Below are positions 9,876 to 22,020 of a DNA stretch of 64,000 bases, one piece after another; the stretch's first letter is position 1, and the number at the start of each line of letters is the position of its first letter. Under the pieces are notes generated by a model. The model saw nothing but the letters and a program-made list of their open reading frames with translations, ran no database searches and was not told where the DNA came from. This stretch comes from Oncomelania hupensis (lineage: Eukaryota; Mollusca; Gastropoda; Littorinimorpha; Pomatiopsidae), in assembly GCA_036898135.1 (NCBI GenBank), contig CM072511.1, forward strand, positions 157,059,872 to 157,123,871, read 5' to 3'. The position numbers were made by a program, and so were the translations under genes.

Positions 9876-12692
9876 AAGTGAAGTCATTCATTCACTGGTC
9901 ATTTATGAGGTCTCGTGGATATACAAGTTTGGTTATGATAGTTGAAATAGGTTCTGAGATATTAATCCCATTGCAAGTTTTGCACCAATCATTATTATTT
10001 TATATTTATTTCATTTTATTTTATTCTTTTATTTCTTTTAAATATTTCTTTAAAATTTTGTGGGGGAGGGAGGGGGGTAGGGTGGTTTGAGAACATAGAT
10101 TCATAATGGTATGCACGCGAGTCAAAAATTGTTCGTGAATGCTATATCCGTTTATGTGGGAATACATCTTGCTTCGAAGTTCACAAGAGATGAAATATAG
10201 CCTACGTGTTTATTCTTGTTATCCTTATTGCTACATCTGTTCTTTTTCTTTTTTTTTTTAAAGAAAACATTTAAATTCTTAGTGTTTCCAAAGGTGACGT
10301 TCGCCGAGGTCTAGATAGACTGGAATATTTATTATACAAGATAAACGCTTCTTTGAGCTCACGAGGGGATTCGCGCGACGAACAGCCCGCCTGCAGAATA
10401 CTACATGTAAGTTAGTTCCGTGCAACTCCCGAGTTCAAATTAAAATTCCACGAAGTTTTACACTGGAAATATGGCAAAGAAAACTGTCAAGAAATCAGTC
10501 AAAGTGTTCAAGTTTCCTATCTCGGTTGATTGCAGTTCAGGAGAGGAAAAAGAATCGACAAAATAGCTGAAAAGTTTCGGAAAGCCCAGAAACAACGTTA
10601 TTACGCAACGAATGGCTGACAGGCACAGATTTACATATATCTTCAGAAATGGAAACTATAATTAATCATCCAATAAATTTATTTAGAAATAAGAAACAAG
10701 ATAGAGATCAATGGAAAGGTGTCCCAAAGAAAGGAATAAAGGGAGTGTGTGCGTCTATGGACTCGTTAAATCCACGGTCTAGCTTCTTGATAGTGACTAC
10801 CGACTTGAGGCAAACTACAGAACGAGAAAGAAAAGAAAGTGACTGGTTTTGAGACCGAGAAATCAGACCACATAGCATTATCCAGAGCAGTTAGCGGACA
10901 CACCAGTCTTCCACTACAACGCAAGCATCCACTCTTGAAATAAGCTACAGCTACAGCTACACAGTACCCCAGCACAAAGATCGCTGACACTCAGTGTGGC
11001 TCTGCGACATGTGGCCGCAATCAGAAAGCTTCTACGGCAGTTCTTAGCCTGAGCACAACGCCAGGAAGTCGCCTGCTGCGTCGGGAGGGGCGCAAAGGAG
11101 GCGACCCCAGACCCCCAACGCGTTAAGGTCTCAAATTGGAAAGTTCAACCACCAAAGAGCTAACGAACGCAGCCACCGTGCTGCCACCTTGAACGAGAAT
11201 CAAACCAGACAAACTTCATTCTTTAACCAAATCAAACCAGTCACACACTTCTGCTGCAAGTACCTTAAGGCAACTAGTCTTAAAGCACCGACTTCTAGGG
11301 ATAATAATAATAATAATACCGCGAAGGAGGTTAGGTCTCTTATACTCTCTTTGGTACCCTTTACGAGAAACCAACTACGTTAGGCACTTGCTACTTTCAG
11401 CACCTTAAGGCACCGCGCGAAGTACTGACCAACCCCACCTTTAACAAAATTCAACAAGATACCACTGCACTTGTATTTCTGTGATGAGAATTCATGCAGA
11501 TACAACTCTACTTCTCTCTCTAACCCCAAATAAAAACTGGCAGGGTTGCGGTCTGGAATTTCAAGGGTGTCTACTGCACAATCATTCAAACCATCTGGAA
11601 GCTGCATTGCTACATGAATCAGACTCAAACCAGATGCACGCATCTCTACTCGTATTTCGTTATGTTTATTTATAGTGAGTTCCTAAGTACAAGGCATAAA
11701 TAACAAGTTAAAGTGCGTCTACAATGACGATTTCAAAATAAACCCTAATGTTTCAATTCAACTTTGCATTTTTTAGTGCATGCATGTCTTTTACTAACTG
11801 CAGGTTGGAACCCCAGATCCTGAAATTTTAGAACGAACTGACTGTCAAAATGTTCTTAGAATAGAGTCAAGACGCCCTTTGCTTTTGGAGTTACATTTAT
11901 TCATACTTTTTAACGTAAACCTCTATTTTCTAACACTACATAGGGGCCTACAACGAGAGACGCCCGTCCGCAATTGCGTTCTATAAAGCAACTCCACGAA
12001 AACATCCTCCTAAAATGATACACCATAAGGCTCGCATTACAATAAGCTACAGTGAGCCTGAAGACCACTGTACCCTCTGTCAACTTAAATAGTTTCAAAA
12101 ACTGTACAATTTGCGTTCTTTCCCAACACGCTCCCATTAGCAATTTTAACACGTACTTTAAAAAAAAGGGGGCTGTGCTTATTATTACCCGTCACCCCCG
12201 CTGTCAAAAAAACAAAAAACAATAAACGACCGAAAACTACCTCTCTACAGGGCGCAGAAAATTGCGTTTTATTGTTCTATGATTGAAGTGACCTACATTT
12301 TACGATACAACCGCCATACGACGCTCCAGTTTAAAAAAAAAAAGAAAAAAAAAGAAAAAAAGAAACGTTACTTCTATAGGAGAAGAGGCCAGCAAATGAA
12401 AACCACTATCAAACCATCATCACCCGTCTTCGCCCTCGCTAGTGACTGGAGGTACACGAAATAAAACAACCAGCAGGCCTAGACGTTCTTGGTGCTGCCA
12501 TAATAATTATTATGAACTGCAATCAAATAATAATACGTCTGAGGTTAGCATTTTCAATTGAAATTCCCCGGATTCCGACATTGTGAAAACTTGTAATGCA
12601 TTTTGATGAAACAAAAACTGATCGCGACGCACACTGAACCTTTTGAAGTCAGTTAATTCCGTTTTTGTCTTAAATTTCTCGAGGCACAACGC
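9876..12692. other. AT-rich intergenic stretch, no gene seen
   Basis: A possible 31-codon open frame (10471-10566, starting MAKKTVKK) is too short and unsupported to call. The remainder shows only short A, T and G homopolymer runs. Confidence 0.5.
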
Positions 12693-12965
12693 ACGCAGGC
12701 AGGCACGCACGCACACACACACACACAAGCACGCACGCACGCACGCACTCATGCGCATACTCATACACACACGCACAAACACACAAAAGGGGAGCGCATT
12801 AATTTGTAATCAACATTTGTCTTGTTTAAAAAATAAAAAATAAAAACTTTGAACTAAAAGGAACAATTCATTTGTTAACATTAATTTTTATTCTTTTGTT
12901 AAAGAAACAAGTGGAGGGAGGGAGCACGGACAGAGACAGACAGACAGACAGACAAAGAGTGACAG
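12693..12965. repeat. (CA)n/(GCAC)n and (GACA)n microsatellites
   Basis: A CA/GCAC-rich tract spans about 12693-12785 and a short GACA tract about 12928-12955. Open frames over them are compositional. Confidence 0.85.
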
Positions 12966-13388
12966 AGACTGACAGAGACACAGACAGAGCAGCAGTGTAA
13001 TAAAAATCCTAAAATCTACATCTGGCGCTGCACTGCACCGAGTTAGGATAGATGGCACTATTATTGGGCACAACACTCACGAGTCCTATCCACACCATTG
13101 TTGCTGTTCTCCAACGCTATTCTGAGCAGATGTTACACCGACTGCTATTCCCATACTCTCTGACTACAATTAGTTCTGGATCTGGCTATCCAAGACAATA
13201 AATTTCAGCGATTTAAATTTAAAAAAGAATTATATCCAGAGAATTAGTTTCTGGCCTCTGGGAGTAGCCTAACAGTAACACCAACTGTGACACTAACGTT
13301 TATCAAATATTATCTGAATAGAAAATATATCGGTACTATAATAAAGTGGAATATCTTACATAATTATTTCCGTAGTGAGACAATTATT

Positions 13389-13395
<7 letters not shown>
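12966..13395. other. Intergenic stretch, no gene seen
   Basis: AT-rich DNA with no recognisable feature. Confidence 0.5.

Positions 13396-13466
<71 letters not shown>
13395..13466. repeat. (CT)n microsatellite
   Basis: An uninterrupted CT run of about 70 bp, followed by CCCCCC and a few more CT units. Confidence 0.97.
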
Positions 13467-13467
<1 letters not shown>

Positions 13468-13634
13468 CCCTCCCTCTCTCTCAAAGGAGTTTTTTTACAA
13501 CTCCATTTAAATGAATAAGACTCAACGCCTAAACATTCACCTCTCCCATATTCTGCAAGGTATACATTGGCCTGGCAATAATGAGGAGTCTCAGACTGGG
13601 TGGTAGTAACTCAGACTAGCCCAAATGCTTATGT

Positions 13635-14660
13635 TCGCACGAATAGAATGAAGAGTGCAGAGACCAATAGGATGATGAGTGCAGAGACATATAGAATGAT
13701 GAGTGCAGAGACCAATAGGATGATGAGTGCAGAGAGATATAGAATGATGAGTGCAGAGACCAATAGGATGATGAGTGCAGAGACATATAGAATGATGAGT
13801 GCAGAGACCAATAAGATGATGAGTACAGAGACATATAGAATGATGAGTGCAGAGACCAATAGGATGATGAGTGCAGAGAGATATAGAATGAAGAGTGCAG
13901 AGACCAATAAGATGATGAGTGCAGTGACATATAGAATGAAGAGTGCAGAGACCAATAAGATGATGAGTGCAGAGACATATAGAATGATGAGTGCAGAGAC
14001 CAATAAGATGATGAGTGCAGAGACATATAGAATGATGAGTGCAGAGACCAATAGGATGATGAGTGCAGAGACCAATAGGATGATGCGTGCAGAGACATAT
14101 AGAATGATGAGTGCAGAGACATATATGATGATGAGTGCAGTGACATATAGGATGATGAGTGCATAGACCAATAGGATGATGAGTGCATAGACCAATAGGA
14201 TGATGAGTGCAGAGACATATAGAAGGATGAGTGCAGAGACATATAGAATAATGAGTGCAGAGACCAATAGGATGATGCGTGCAGAGACCAATAGGATGAT
14301 GAGTGCAGAGACATATAGAATGATGAGTGCAGAGACATATAGAATGATGAGTGCAGAGACATATATAATGATGAGTGCAGAGACATATATAATGATGAGT
14401 GCAGAGACCAATAGGATGATGAGTGCAGAGACAATGATGAGTGCAGAAACATATATTAATATAATGATGAGTGCAGAGACATATATAATGATGAGTGCAG
14501 AGACATATAGGATGATGAGTGCAAAGACCAATAGGATGATGCGTGCAGAGACCAATAGGATGATGAGTGCAGAGACCAATAGGAGGATGCGTGCAGTGAC
14601 ATATAGGATGATGCGTGCAGAGACATATAGAATGAAGAGTGCAGAGACCAATAGAATACT
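13635..14660. repeat. 24-bp minisatellite with two alternating unit types
   Basis: About 42 units of 24 bp share the core GATGATGAGTGCAGAG followed by either ACCAATAG or ACATATAG. In the left half the two types largely alternate, giving a 48-bp higher-order period. In the right half runs of the same type occur. Because 24 is a multiple of three and units rarely contain stops, several frames stay open for 170-360 codons on both strands (for example 8-residue repeats MMSAETNR/MMSAETYR on plus). That is expected of such a satellite and is not evidence for a protein. Confidence 0.95.
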
Positions 14661-16289
14661 TCCACCCAAACAATTACTGTCACGTCATTCACCCTCGCTA
14701 AAGTCTCGTCAAAGAGACATGATGTAAAAAAAAAGACAAGTTCTCCAGCCTAACTAGCCATTCTACAGGTTGTAAGACTGGCAGCATAAATACGGACATA
14801 AATCTTGATCTCCTAGACAATCCTAGCATAAGTTAGTTCAAGACTCAGCCTGCAAATCTGGTTGTGGGTTGTATAAAAAGGGGGGAGCGGAGCGAGCAAT
14901 AAACTAAAGCTACAGCGGATGCAGGTGGCACCAACTGACAACGACTATTCATCAAAGGTCACACCGCTTAAATAGGCCCCCATAGGTCACAGGAGACCAG
15001 CAGGCGAGTGAGAGGCGCAGTAGTACTAGTGGTGATGCAGATTCCACACACACACACACACCGACACATTTTTTGTGTTGTAATCACTCTTTCAACTTTA
15101 CTGTATATATATATACTGCATACGGGGGAGAAAGGGCGAGAGGGCTCGTCTAGTCTCAGCTACGCTGTATGTACTGTTCGCTGTACAGGGAGGGAAAGGC
15201 TGGTCAAAGGAAAAAGGATGAGAGGTGGGGAAGGGGGAAGTGGGAGGGCGAGTGAGGGAGGGAGGGGGGTGTAGAGAGAGAGAGAGTGGGTAACAAGAAA
15301 ATCTAAAAACAGCAAGGGACTAGAGCGTACAAACAATAGGTTTTACTCCAGATGAGGAAGCCTTTTTGAATAAAGGCGAAAATGCCAAAAAATGTTATAG
15401 GACTTGTTGGGTATAAATATTTTCTCTCTTCTGCTCTTTGTTAAAATATGGATATAAACGTGTTCAATACACACTACACTTGATGTATACAGTTCATGGT
15501 TTTTACTTGGATTTCTTTTTTGTTTGTTTGTTTTAATACATCGAAATTTCGTTGCACTGGTGCTTGTTTTATCTCTTCACACTACATGTATATTATATAA
15601 CACTGTTCATGAATGAACAATGAAGTTTGTACGTACCACTGGCTATACGACAAATTTGGATAACCATACCACAGAAGAGAGGGGTAGGGACGCACATCAA
15701 TTTTACAGTAGCAGTACCAAAAAGGACAAAAAGCTTTCTGTAACATGTTAGGCACGCAAGTACTGAAGGGAAACCAGAAGTCGGTTGGTGAACTTGTAAG
15801 TAAATCTGCAGTCACAGACTCGCGCGACTGCGATAAGGCTGTGAGAAGGACAAGGGAAGTCACTCTCCCGCTTCCTGATTTACTATGCAGCTGGAGTTAC
15901 CCATCCTAAGGACTCCGAAGTGGATGGACCCTGGAGGGTAGCAGGCAAGCGAAGGGGGGTCATGTGTCAATTTATAAAACACTTTCCTTAAACATTCGGA
16001 CTTCTTAAAAGTAAGTTCATAAACATCCCCACTGATTATTTCTCGTCTTGATAATTTTCAGCTCGTTCTCTTCAAGACTCCTTCATCTGAGTTCCAGATA
16101 TCCGACTTGTTACGACACAGGAACTAAGGAAAGGCCAGCAGTAAATCAGTGCCAGCACTCACATCGTGAGGTGGTACCCCCTACAAACAATATTTACACT
16201 GGTGGTGGCTAATTCACTCATTATCTTACAGCATGGAAACATCTTCATGGCGGGAAATTGCCCCAACTCCTGTCAAACATTCAGGTCGA
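14661..16289. other. Intergenic stretch, no gene seen
   Basis: Contains a short CA run (15047-15061) and a TA run near 15106, impure GA at 15240-15290, and a small hairpin followed by GAAA at 15353-15384 that recurs at 44258-44282. No coding region is recognised. Confidence 0.5.
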
Positions 16290-16611
16290 CGGTTAGTGTA
16301 AGTAACAATAATTTCTTGGGCAATTTTCAACATAAGCCTACATGTCTTTGCTACCACATCATCTCTGGAACTGCTCCTAGCTATTTTTCCGAACTTTTGA
16401 CTATGTTCCTTCTCTGTCTCTCCGCTCGTCTGCAGATGAAAGGATGTTCCGTGTTCCAGAAAACCACAGGGTGAGACACGGTGGTAGAGCCTTCAGTTTC
16501 TTCTCCTTTCAGACCTGGAACTCGCTACCTCGGTCCGTCCGTCACAGTCCTTCACTAGCGTCTTTTAAAATGTACTTGAAGACGCATCTTTTTAGAGAGG
16601 CCTTTTCTTAG
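16290..16611 (+). pseudogene. C-terminal end of an L2/CR1-type LINE reverse transcriptase
   Basis: Two adjacent frames read as the end of an L2/CR1-clade ORF2. The first has CYHIISGTAPSYFSELL (about 16350-16400). After a frameshift near 16430 the second reads VPENHRVRHGGRAFSF, then FQTWNSLPRSVR and FKMYLKTHLFREAF, and stops at TAG (16609-16611). The 'WNSLP...VR...S..FK..LKTHLF' ending is characteristic of these LINE proteins. The catalytic RT core is absent. It is a dead, 5'-truncated insertion. Confidence 0.85.
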
Positions 16612-16748
16612 GCGCCATGAGCGAGTGTTGTTAGTTATTTTTGGTGTTGGGATGTGTATGTGGTTGCGTGTTATTGACCAATGTACGCATGTTGTATTTT
16701 GTTTGTGTAAAGCGCTTTGTGATTTTGGAAAGCGCTGTATAAATTGCC

Positions 16749-16811
<63 letters not shown>

Positions 16812-16812
16812 G
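16612..16812 (+). mobile_element. L2/CR1-type LINE 3'UTR with (ATT)n tail
   Basis: The RT remnant is followed by a ~140-bp 3'UTR ending in AAAGCGCTTTGTGATTTTGG and AAAGCGCTGTATAAATT. This is the conserved stem-loop region of L2-like LINEs, which the reverse transcriptase recognises. It runs directly into (ATT)n at 16750-16811, the tail of the insertion. Confidence 0.85.
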
Positions 16813-17330
16813 ACTGTCTGGCTGCCTTTGTCTCTCCTCTTCTCGGTACCTCCCCACTCTGCACCTCTCCCACCTTGTTATGGAAAGCAGTAGTGTAAAT
16901 TACTTCAAGTTAAATTGAAACAGCTTGTTAGTGTTAAAGGTAAGATAGACCGAGCATTTGGTTGGCTTGCTATTACCTTTCAACCGTCCATTTCTAAAGT
17001 TGATTTAATTGACGGGTGTCAAACTGCAACTAAAAAAAAAAAAAAGTCAGACACTCAACCCCAACAATTACCTTTGCAGAACATGGCGCACGTTCAAACT
17101 TAAAATTTAAAAATAAAGCATTTTCCAAAAGAGGAGGCGGAGTTGCTGTTGATGCTGAGAACGGCGAAGGGAAATAAAAGAAAACAAGGCTTAGAGGGTG
17201 GAGAAGATCATGAACGAGAAGATGAGACTTCTAAGAGTCAGAAGGAGGCGGTGAAGAGAAAAGAATAGTATAAGTAAGAGGAAGAAGGACGGAAGGAGGA
17301 CAGAATAACCGGAAGAATGAAGAACGCAGC
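16813..17330. other. Intergenic stretch, no gene seen
   Basis: No recognisable feature apart from purine-rich sequence grading into the next microsatellite. Confidence 0.5.
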
Positions 17331-17334
17331 CGAA

Positions 17335-17408
<74 letters not shown>

Positions 17409-17543
17409 GAAGAAGAAGAAAAAGAAGAAGAAGAACAAGAAGAAGAACAAGAAGAAGAACAAGAACAACAACAAGAACAACAACAACAACAACAACAACT
17501 GAACAAGAAATGAATTTTTTTTAAGAAAAAGAAAGAACGAAAG

Positions 17544-17622
<79 letters not shown>

Positions 17623-17724
17623 AACAAACAAAAAAGAAGAAGAAGAAGAAGAAGAAGAAGAAGAAGAAGAAGAAGAAGAAGAAGAAGAAGAAGAAGAAGA
17701 AGAAGAAGAAGAAGAAGAAGAAGA
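17331..17724. repeat. Compound purine microsatellite (AAAG)n, (AAG/AAC)n
   Basis: (AAAG)n at 17337-17405, AAG/AAC mixtures at 17406-17500, (AAAG)n again at 17545-17623, then (AAG)n at 17634-17723. Almost 400 bp is purine-only on the plus strand. All long Phe/Ser/Leu frames here are artefacts. Confidence 0.97.
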
Positions 17725-20486
17725 GCGGCGGATAGCTATGAAGACTCACGAAGGAAAAACAACGTAGCATTACCGGGGTTTTTGTATAGATCTGACAACC
17801 CATGATTTCAGGCTTTTAGGTTCCAATACTAACCCGACATATTTGTCTTCACTGACCGAAAAAAATATGTTGAAAACCTGCACTTGTTTTTCGATACGCT
17901 TCGGTAAAGGTGCTATTAAGTTATTCCATCCTTAAAATGTCTTTTATAAAGCACATTCCAGTGACTCTATGCTATGAATTTCTAAAGTTGCTGCAGTGAA
18001 GAAACTGTATACAAAACCCAAACAGAAAGCCATGCAGGCCAAGACAGAATATATTTAATACACACACACACTTAAATATAAAAAAAATCCGTCTTGAAAA
18101 ATATTCAAGAGAACGACCGAACAGAATAGTAAATATTAATTATTATATAAATCCACACATTTATTGGTTCATGTCCCTATTAATAGCACCATTACTACTC
18201 AAATACACCGCACGCGCGACGATGATGACTGAAAACAATTCAAGGACATACATTTTCCTTAAATATTTGTATGAAAAAGCACTCCTTTAATAATAGTCAC
18301 AGTATGGAGAAAAACGTTTTAACAAGGCAGGAAATAAAACAGAGTAGAAAATGGTTTTTCAAGTGGTCAGAACATAAAACAGCAACGCTCAACGGCAGGA
18401 AAGCAATACATATAAGAAAAAATCAACAGACAAGTACTTTAAATGGTAAGAGCAACAGAACAGCAGACTGAGGAAGAGGGACAAGTGTCGAAGCAGTTTA
18501 AACAAGAAACAGCCATAGACCCGTTTCTTTGAACAGCAACAGTGACACGGAAACAAAGTCCTAAAGTAGATTATAGGGGCACCAGTCACAGTATCAACGT
18601 TTCTTGATTTTATTTCATTTTAGTTTATTGGTTTGTGACAGTGACTTTACTTTGGCAATTGCTTTGTTATCACATATAAAATATGATGCAGTGGACACTC
18701 GTTGCTCAACCTTATCGTGTTGCTCAACCTTATCGCTAACTTCGGAGTTTAGACGACTCTTTTCTTTGTTTGTCTTTTACGCGCGCGTGTATGTGTGTGT
18801 AAACGAACAACTGTGGCTATTATACACACCTTCGCTGCGGGGTTATTTTTTTTAGAATAAACCTTGATGTTATTAATTGGCAAATGAAAAAATGAATTTA
18901 TTGATTAATTTCAAATCAGTACTTTTGAAAGAAGATATAGATAAAATTATTGGGTTCCTCTTATTTCTTTCCAGTAGCACAACAACACTGTGAATTTGAG
19001 AGAAGAAAAATAAAGATCCGTGACCGACGCTGAAATGTGTGCCCTTGGGTTCCTTTAAATGTTTAAATAACAGGGACAGACGAGACAGAAGAGGACAGAA
19101 GAGGAGCCTTGAGTGTGTACTTTCACAACACAGCACCCCTCTCTCCGAAAGGCGGCTCTATTACAGCTGCTCAGGTGAACCGCTAGTCAGGTAGGAGACA
19201 GTGAATAACCGACGCTCTTTAAAACTTGCGGTTACCTTTTCAAAACGGGGGCCGGCTACAGTAGAAGTCTCTGTGTATACGGTCTTACTGAGAGTTTAAG
19301 AGACAAAGAGGCTATCTATCAAGGCCAAGGGTTGTCGTTAGCGGCAGGTATGCCCCCCCCCCCCCACCTTCTCCACAGTGGCGCTCGCTACATAAAAGCC
19401 AAAACTTTCACAAGGTTTATCTACCGCTCAGATGTCATTCAACAATGTTCGACTTAGCCGCAATGACGTACCTTCGCCCTAGGCCCTGATCTCCCAAAGA
19501 GTGGCGTACATTAGCGTGCAACTTTCACAAGGTTATCTCCCGTCCAACGGTCGCTCAAAAGAAGAAGCCAAGAGTTAAAAGTTTTCTCAGTGGTCTGGTA
19601 CCTATCTCTAGCATATCTCGATGTAACTCTCACTCCCAATGATCACCACTTAAGAACACCTCTAATTGGAAAAAAACGGACTGCTCTATTCTCTTCCCCG
19701 AGGCCTACAAGGTCAAATTCTTAGTTGAGTTACGTTGTTTCTTCTGTTAGAAAAGGACATGCAGGGCTAATAACATTTAGGAATACTCTTTTAACTTTAG
19801 AAATAGCAAAGACCCAAAGTATTTGGACATGCGCACTAGATCTCTCAGGGCTTGCAAACGCTTAATCCCATACAAGGATTAGTTTGTTTGTTTGTTTTCC
19901 GTTTTAATCTTTCCCGAGCAAAAGCATTTCTCGAATACTCTATCTCCACGTTGAGATACCGTTTGGCTACGTAGATTTCTATAGCGTATAGAAAATCTGT
20001 GGCCATTCCAACCAGACTCAAAAGAAGATTCGGGTCATAACGTCATAATTTCGGGTCTGTGCTGCAACTCAACACCCGGGTTTTGTGGAAACCGCAAAGG
20101 CAGTCTGCCATGCGTGGAACGCTATACACCCCCACAAACCACCCGACCGACGCGTCATCCACTCGCCCACCCCGGATAGTATTTATCTACCCAAGTCATG
20201 GTAGCCTAAGCAAGAAGCACAGCTCTACGAACTTTCCTTAGTTACTGGGAAGAAACAATTCCCTCTTCCCTACTCCCCTTTCTATTCCTACGCATCCTTT
20301 TTATCTTCCTAGACATCAGCTTAGTACAAATCTAAACGTCTTTTCTTTTTCGGAACTGCTAATTTATTGCAATGTGTTTTGGTACTGTCAGCAAAGCCTG
20401 TGTTCAGTTCTCTGGTTGAGTTAGTTACGTTTTCTTGAATCGTGAAATCAAATGAGAAAGAGCGCGCGGGTGTGTGTGTGAGGGAA
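17725..20486. other. Intergenic stretch with one low-copy repeat
   Basis: No gene is recognised. Segments at about 19370-19440 and 19499-19555 share CTTTCACAAGGTT(T)ATCT with each other and resemble 43095-43165. They appear to be pieces of an interspersed repeat (family E). A poly-C run lies at 19351-19364. Confidence 0.5.
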
Positions 20487-20526
20487 GGTGAGGAGGAGGA
20501 GGAGGAGGAGGAGGAGGAGGAGGAGA
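20487..20526. repeat. (GGA)n microsatellite
   Basis: A short GGA run of about 13 units. A (GT)n run at 20669-20692 lies downstream. Confidence 0.9.
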
Positions 20527-20795
20527 GCGCCATGATGATCGATGATGTTAATCGCACAACAAAGTTGAATTGTATTGTATGTCATGGCATAGTCACCTCA
20601 GATTGTTCACAACACAGCATTAAATTTGTTTTAAAAAATTTGTGTTGGGTGTTTTTACCAAACTTTTCGTGTGTGTGTGTGTGTGTGTGTGAGGAAACAA
20701 GAAGTTACAATGACAACAGACAGCGTCAATTTGATTTTTGTAACAGATAAGTTTCACGCAAGAAAAGTTCCTTGAGACACCTTTTACACGCCAAC

Positions 20796-21106
20796 CTTTA
20801 ACTGTACTATCTCGCACTTTAACTGTACTATCTCGTACTTTAACTGTACTATCTCGTATCTCGCACTTTAACTGTACTATCTCGCACTTTAACTGTACTA
20901 TCTCGTACTTTAACTGCACTTTAACTGTACTATCTCGCACTTTAACTGTACTAGCACTTTAACTGTACTATCTCGTACTTTAACTGTACTATCTCGTACT
21001 TTGACTGTACTATCTCGCACTTTGACTGTACTATCTCGCACTTTAACTGTACTATCTCGCACTTTAACTGTACTATCTCGCACTTTAACTGTACTATCTC
21101 GCACGC
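20796..21106. repeat. 21-bp minisatellite
   Basis: About 14 copies of CTTTAACTGTACTATCTCG followed by CA or TA, with a few partial units (20855-20875, 20905-20925, 20950-20965). The minus-strand frames reading VRDSTVK repeats are by-products of a 21-bp period. Confidence 0.95.
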
Positions 21107-21206
21107 ACATGCATCTCCTTAAAACCACTTCTCTTAACAATCAACACCCGATTCTTTAAATTGTTATGAAGAACGCGTTCCGTTTTAAACATTTACTGCA
21201 TGTAGG

Positions 21207-21422
21207 CTTCACCTTGTTGTTGTTTGTAGATTATAGTCACACGACACTTTCGCATATAGGTGACTACTGGACCGATTTATACTGACACCAGCGGGCCAGT
21301 TGTTGGTAAAGGGGAAAATAATATGATCACACGTTGACCAATCCGGGATTCGAACCAGCGACCTTTCGGTTACTAGCAAGACGCTCTTACCAACTGAGCT
21401 ACCCGGCCCCATCTTCACCTTG
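21207..21422 (-). mobile_element. tRNA-derived SINE, family D, with 10-bp TSD
   Basis: The element is 21217-21412 on the minus strand, flanked by CTTCACCTTG at 21207-21216 and 21413-21422. Its head is tRNA-like: GGGCCGGGTAGCTCAGTTGG contains a good A box, and GGTTCGAATCCC is a perfect B box. The anticodon stem is imperfect, so it is not a functional tRNA gene. The 3' part ends in a hairpin with GTCAC/GTGAC arms, then ATAATCTAC and (CAA)n. The same ending is found in the stand-alone hairpin elements, suggesting a shared LINE partner. Confidence 0.92.
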
Positions 21423-21727
21423 AAAACTGCATTAGGCATAAGACTGATTCAAAAATCTAATACCTCTAATGTTACCCTTTCTTTTACTACAACAACCGAG
21501 CCAAGGGATTGAACTAGAACCGCCTACTCACTCTTGACAGTAACCACAACCAGTTTACCTCTTCTCAGTCATAAAATTAAAAGTATACATAACCTATATG
21601 ATGTACAACCTTTGAACTTTAAAAATGTTGCCCTACTACTATGTATTCAGATTTGTCACAGGGTCGCCATCGCTTTTCTCGTTTGTTCTTTGACCTACCA
21701 CTCCGTCTCGTAAAGAAGAAAAACTAC

Positions 21728-22020
21728 GCCCAAAAAAATGAAACTAGAATCATCTTATTATCCCGAAATTAAAAACTAATGGTCGGAAACTGTAACTGTA
21801 GACGCATTCAATCTAAACTTAAGAAGGTTACCCCAATGTGTAATCAAATCAAATGAATATGCCGCGCGTCCAAAAGATGAAACGCGAAGCTTCCTAATAG
21901 CCGGAAATTAAAAATTTAAGGCTCTTAACTAAAATCCAAATCAAACTAAGCTCATCAATTAAAGCTAACATGCATGCCCAAAATGGAAACTAGAATCGTC
22001 TCAATAATCCGAAAGGCCCA
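21728..22020. repeat. Diverged tandem repeat, three units
   Basis: Three blocks beginning GCCCAAAA or GTCCAAAA (about 21728, 21868, 21976), each followed by a GAAAC(T/G) element and TCCGAAA/GCCGGAAATTAAA. Spacing is roughly 110-140 bp, so the units are old and uneven. Confidence 0.45.

Noticed and set aside
10471..10566. 31-codon frame MAKKTVKK...
   Set aside because: Too short, no splice or domain evidence; may be chance in AT-rich DNA.
13635..14660. CRISPR-like array
   Set aside because: Units are contiguous without spacers of independent sequence, and the DNA is animal.
13591..14673. 360-codon His/Cys-rich repeat protein
   Set aside because: A 24-bp minisatellite keeps both strands open in several frames; there is no start context, splice site or non-repeat domain.
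17231..17803. Phe/Ser/Cys-rich 190-codon frame
   Set aside because: Made of AAAG and AAG microsatellites.
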